This document shows, in pieces, positions 61,633 through 64,000 of a stretch of DNA of 64,000 nt (position 1 is the stretch's first letter; each line of letters begins with the position of its first letter). The position numbers and the translations under genes are program-made. The notes beneath the pieces were generated by a model. It did no database searches. It was not told the origin of the DNA and saw nothing but the letters and a program-made list of their open reading frames with translations. Source of the DNA: Butyrivibrio sp. MC2021 (lineage in GTDB: Bacteria > Bacillota > Clostridia > Lachnospirales > Lachnospiraceae); contig NZ_JHXX01000006.1 in the NCBI RefSeq assembly GCF_000621605.1, forward strand, positions 124,001 to 188,000, read 5' to 3'.

Positions 61633-62388
61633 ATGTCAGAACAGTCTTTATTACAGGTTAAGGATTTATCGGTTTCAATTGATAATGAGCTTCCGATACT
61701 TCATAACATCAACCTGGATATCAAGCCCGGCGAGACCCACGTACTCATGGGACCCAACGGCGCAGGTAAGTCTACCCTGGGATTCACTCTCATGGGTAAC
61801 CCTCACTACAACGTAACCGAGGGTAACATCCTTTTTGACGGAGAGGACATTACAAACAGCGGCGCAGACAAGAGAGCCAAGGCAGGAATGTTCCTTTCTT
61901 TCCAGAACCCCTACGAGGTTCCAGGAATCTCACTTTCCAGCTTCATCAGGAATTCATACCACGCCCAGACCGGCGCTCCTGTTAAGCTTATGTCTTTTCG
62001 CAAGTCCCTGAAGGAAGCCATGGAGATCCTTTCCATGGATGAGTCCTATGCGGACAGAGATCTCAACGTAGGATTTTCCGGCGGTGAGAAGAAAAAGGCT
62101 GAGATTCTTCAGCTTCTTATGCTTAATCCCAAATTTGCCATCCTTGACGAGACAGACTCAGGTCTTGACGTAGACGCTGTAAGAACTGTTTCCAAGGGTA
62201 TCGAGGAATATCAGAAAAAGAAGGACGGAGCCCTTCTTATCATCACCCACTCAACCAAGATCTTAGAGTCACTTCATGTTGACTACACACACGTTCTGGT
62301 TAAGGGCAAGATCGTTCACACCGGTGACGGAAGCCTTGTGGACGAGATCAACGAGCACGGATTCGAGAGATTTATAAACGAGGATTGA
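61633..62388 (+). CDS. sufC: Fe-S cluster assembly ATPase SufC
   Basis: 251 residues. ABC-type ATPase: Walker A GPNGAGKST, signature NVGFSGGEKKKAE, Walker B FAILDETDSGLD (the SufC-specific form), and switch HSTKI. ATG 61633 follows AAAGGAA. It powers the SufBCD scaffold that builds Fe-S clusters. sufB starts one base after its stop. Confidence 0.97.
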   Translation: MSEQSLLQVKDLSVSIDNELPILHNINLDIKPGETHVLMGPNGAGKSTLGFTLMGNPHYNVTEGNILFDGEDITNSGADKRAKAGMFLSFQNPYEVPGISLSSFIRNSYHAQTGAPVKLMSFRKSLKEAMEILSMDESYADRDLNVGFSGGEKKKAEILQLLMLNPKFAILDETDSGLDVDAVRTVSKGIEEYQKKKDGALLIITHSTKILESLHVDYTHVLVKGKIVHTGDGSLVDEINEHGFERFINED

Positions 62389-62389
62389 T

Positions 62390-63799
62390 ATGGACAACAA
62401 GCAGATGGTGGCCGATATCGACCACAGCTTATACGATTTTAAAGATATAGAGAACGAGCAGGACTTCTACCGTATGCAGGAAGGCCTCACCGAGGAGACC
62501 GTTCTTAAGGTTTCAGAGGAGAAGGACGATCCTGAATGGATGAGAGAGTTCAGGCTTAAATGCCTTGGTATCTACAAGGAGCTGCAGGTTCCTGACTGGG
62601 GCCCAAGTATTGAAGGCCTTGATATGGACAAGATCTCTTCTTATGTAAGACACAAGTCCGACATGAAGGGCAGCTGGGAAGAGGTTCCCGAGGATATCAA
62701 GAACACTTTTGAAAAACTGGGAATTCCTCAGGCAGAGAGAGAGTCTCTTGCAGGTGTAGGCGCTCAGTACGACTCAGAGCTGGTTTACCACAATCTGAAG
62801 GATGAAGTTGCAGCTCAGGGAGTTATCTACACAGACCTAGAGAGTGCCATGAAGGGCCCTTACGCAGATATGATCAAGAGCCACTTCATGAAGCTGGTAC
62901 CTCCCACAGACCACAAATTCGCAGCTCTTCACGGCGCGGTCTGGTCAGGCGGATCCTTCGTATATGTTCCCAAGGGAGCAAAGGTTGAGGTTCCTCTTCA
63001 GTCATACTTCAGACTTAATGCCGCAGGAGCAGGTCAGTTCGAGCACACCCTGATCATTGTTGATGAGGGCGCAGACCTTCACTTCATAGAGGGCTGCTCA
63101 GCTCCCAAGTACAACGTGGCCAACCTTCACGCAGGCTGCGTAGAGCTTTATGTAGGCAAGAATGCGAGACTTCGTTACTCAACCATTGAGAACTGGTCCA
63201 AGAATATGTATAACCTTAACACCAAGAGAGCCATCGTTGAGGAAGGCGGAAGAATGGAGTGGGTATCAGGTTCCTTCGGTTCCCACACTTCATACCTTTA
63301 TCCTATGACCATCCTCAAGGGCGACGATTCTCAGATGGAGTTTACGGGAATTACTTTTGCCGGCAAGGGCCAGAACCTTGATACCGGTGCCAAGGTAGTT
63401 CACCAGGGTAAGCGCACTGCATCTGTTATTTCCACCAAGTCTATTTCCAAGGACGGCGGCATCGGAACCTACCGCAGCAGTGTAATCATTAACAGCACAG
63501 CCAAAAAGGCTAAGGCTTCCGTTTCCTGCGATTCACTTATGCTTGATTCCATTTCCAGAGCGGACACTATCCCCGGAATGGACATCCGCACAGATGACGC
63601 GGACGTAGGACACGAGGCAAAGATCGGAAGAATCAGCGACGACGCTATCTTCTATCTCATGAGCCGCGGTATCAGCGAAGAGGATGCCAAGGCCATGATC
63701 GTTAGCGGCTTTGCGAACCCTGTATCCAAGGAACTTCCTCTTGAGTACGCAGTAGAGATGAATAACCTCATCAAGTTAGAGATGAGTGGAAACATGTAA
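62390..63799 (+). CDS. sufB: Fe-S cluster assembly scaffold SufB
   Basis: 469 residues, normal for SufB. Characteristic PTDHKFAALHGAVWSGGSFV, EGCSAP, IENWSKNMYNLN, and the C-terminal RADTIPGMDIRTDDADVGHE with conserved residues near the cluster site, then FYLMSRGISEEDAKAMIV. It forms the beta-helix scaffold with SufC and SufD. The neighbouring gene on each side belongs to the same complex. Confidence 0.97.
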   Translation: MDNKQMVADIDHSLYDFKDIENEQDFYRMQEGLTEETVLKVSEEKDDPEWMREFRLKCLGIYKELQVPDWGPSIEGLDMDKISSYVRHKSDMKGSWEEVPEDIKNTFEKLGIPQAERESLAGVGAQYDSELVYHNLKDEVAAQGVIYTDLESAMKGPYADMIKSHFMKLVPPTDHKFAALHGAVWSGGSFVYVPKGAKVEVPLQSYFRLNAAGAGQFEHTLIIVDEGADLHFIEGCSAPKYNVANLHAGCVELYVGKNARLRYSTIENWSKNMYNLNTKRAIVEEGGRMEWVSGSFGSHTSYLYPMTILKGDDSQMEFTGITFAGKGQNLDTGAKVVHQGKRTASVISTKSISKDGGIGTYRSSVIINSTAKKAKASVSCDSLMLDSISRADTIPGMDIRTDDADVGHEAKIGRISDDAIFYLMSRGISEEDAKAMIVSGFANPVSKELPLEYAVEMNNLIKLEMSGNM

Positions 63800-63808
63800 G
63801 GTACTGAT

Positions 63809-64000
63809 ATGAAAAAAGACTTGAATTTAAAGGTTAATGTACTGCCGGTGCTGACTTACAATTTTTTACAGGTCAACGACAGTGCCATTACCGGATCTGA
63901 TTTAAATATTGATAAGCTGGAAAGCCCTGAGGCCAAGGCCCTTCCACAGGGTGTCAGCGTAAAAAGGGTATCTTTTGCCGAGGCAGGAGAACTTTTCAGA
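63809..64000 (+). CDS. sufD: SufD-like protein, 3'-truncated by window edge
   Basis: Open from ATG 63809 (AAGG upstream) to the window end, 64 residues: MKKDLNLKVNVLPVLTYNFL onward. Position 10 bp after sufB and the N-terminal pattern (LPVLTYNFLQVND) point to SufD, the third scaffold subunit. Too little is present to see its beta-helix core. Confidence 0.75.
   Translation, partial: MKKDLNLKVNVLPVLTYNFLQVNDSAITGSDLNIDKLESPEAKALPQGVSVKRVSFAEAGELFR

Overview
The window looks like a chromosomal segment of a rumen- or gut-type Lachnospiraceae bacterium, probably Butyrivibrio or Pseudobutyrivibrio. This is inferred from gene content, not from any database search. Pointers are a very large secreted GH10 xylanase carrying CBM9 and choline-binding-type wall repeats, a BspA-like leucine-rich surface protein, a T-box-controlled trp operon, a reverse rubrerythrin with a PerR-type regulator, a SufCBD system and several GGDEF proteins. 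No phage, transposase gene or CRISPR array was found. Both ends cut a gene (gyrA at the left, sufD at the right).

Layout. 1-5.9 kb: the 3' part of gyrA, a cytoplasmic GGDEF protein, an AEC permease, exonuclease III and a lipoprotein. 5.9-10.8 kb: a tRNA-Trp T-box leader followed by trpDCFBA; trpE and trpG are not in the window. 10.8-24 kb: an anchored alpha/beta hydrolase, the 1746-residue BspA-like surface protein, the 1259-residue xylanase, and an MBOAT/SGNH pair likely to acylate an envelope polymer. 24-30 kb: TSCPD protein, MurG-type glycosyltransferase, membrane diguanylate cyclase, a small Ig-like protein, a MATE exporter and a decayed BspA-like fragment. 30-35 kb: an ArsR-type regulator and a double-flavodoxin protein that share almost the same promoter, with paired palindromes at identical 72-bp spacing. 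35-39.4 kb: a MATE-HATPase-HD fusion, then PerR-rubrerythrin. 39.5-42 kb: RpiR regulator, luxS and mtnN (activated methyl cycle, AI-2). 42-43 kb: a gene-free, repeat-rich stretch. 43-54 kb: pgi with a structured leader, two two-component systems, an RluA-type pseudouridine synthase, an O-antigen-ligase-like protein and a DUF3810 protein. 54-57.8 kb: lipoproteins and secreted proteins separated by fold-back repeats. 57.8-61.4 kb: a membrane protein with a tetranucleotide tract at its 5' end, then a Fur-family regulator with a metal-exporter-like permease and a perfect 9-1-9 operator, and tRNA-Gly. 61.5-64 kb: sufCBD.

The most unusual signals are: the MATE-HATPase-HD fusion protein; the TGAT x8 tract, which appears to hold a membrane-protein gene in a phase-off state when read from its best start; the duplicated 72-bp-spaced operator pairs; two ~150-bp intergenic elements whose outer stem shows a compensatory base change; and two long fold-back elements (276 and 347 bp) unrelated to each other in sequence. 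All functions come from reading motifs and context; no searches were run.
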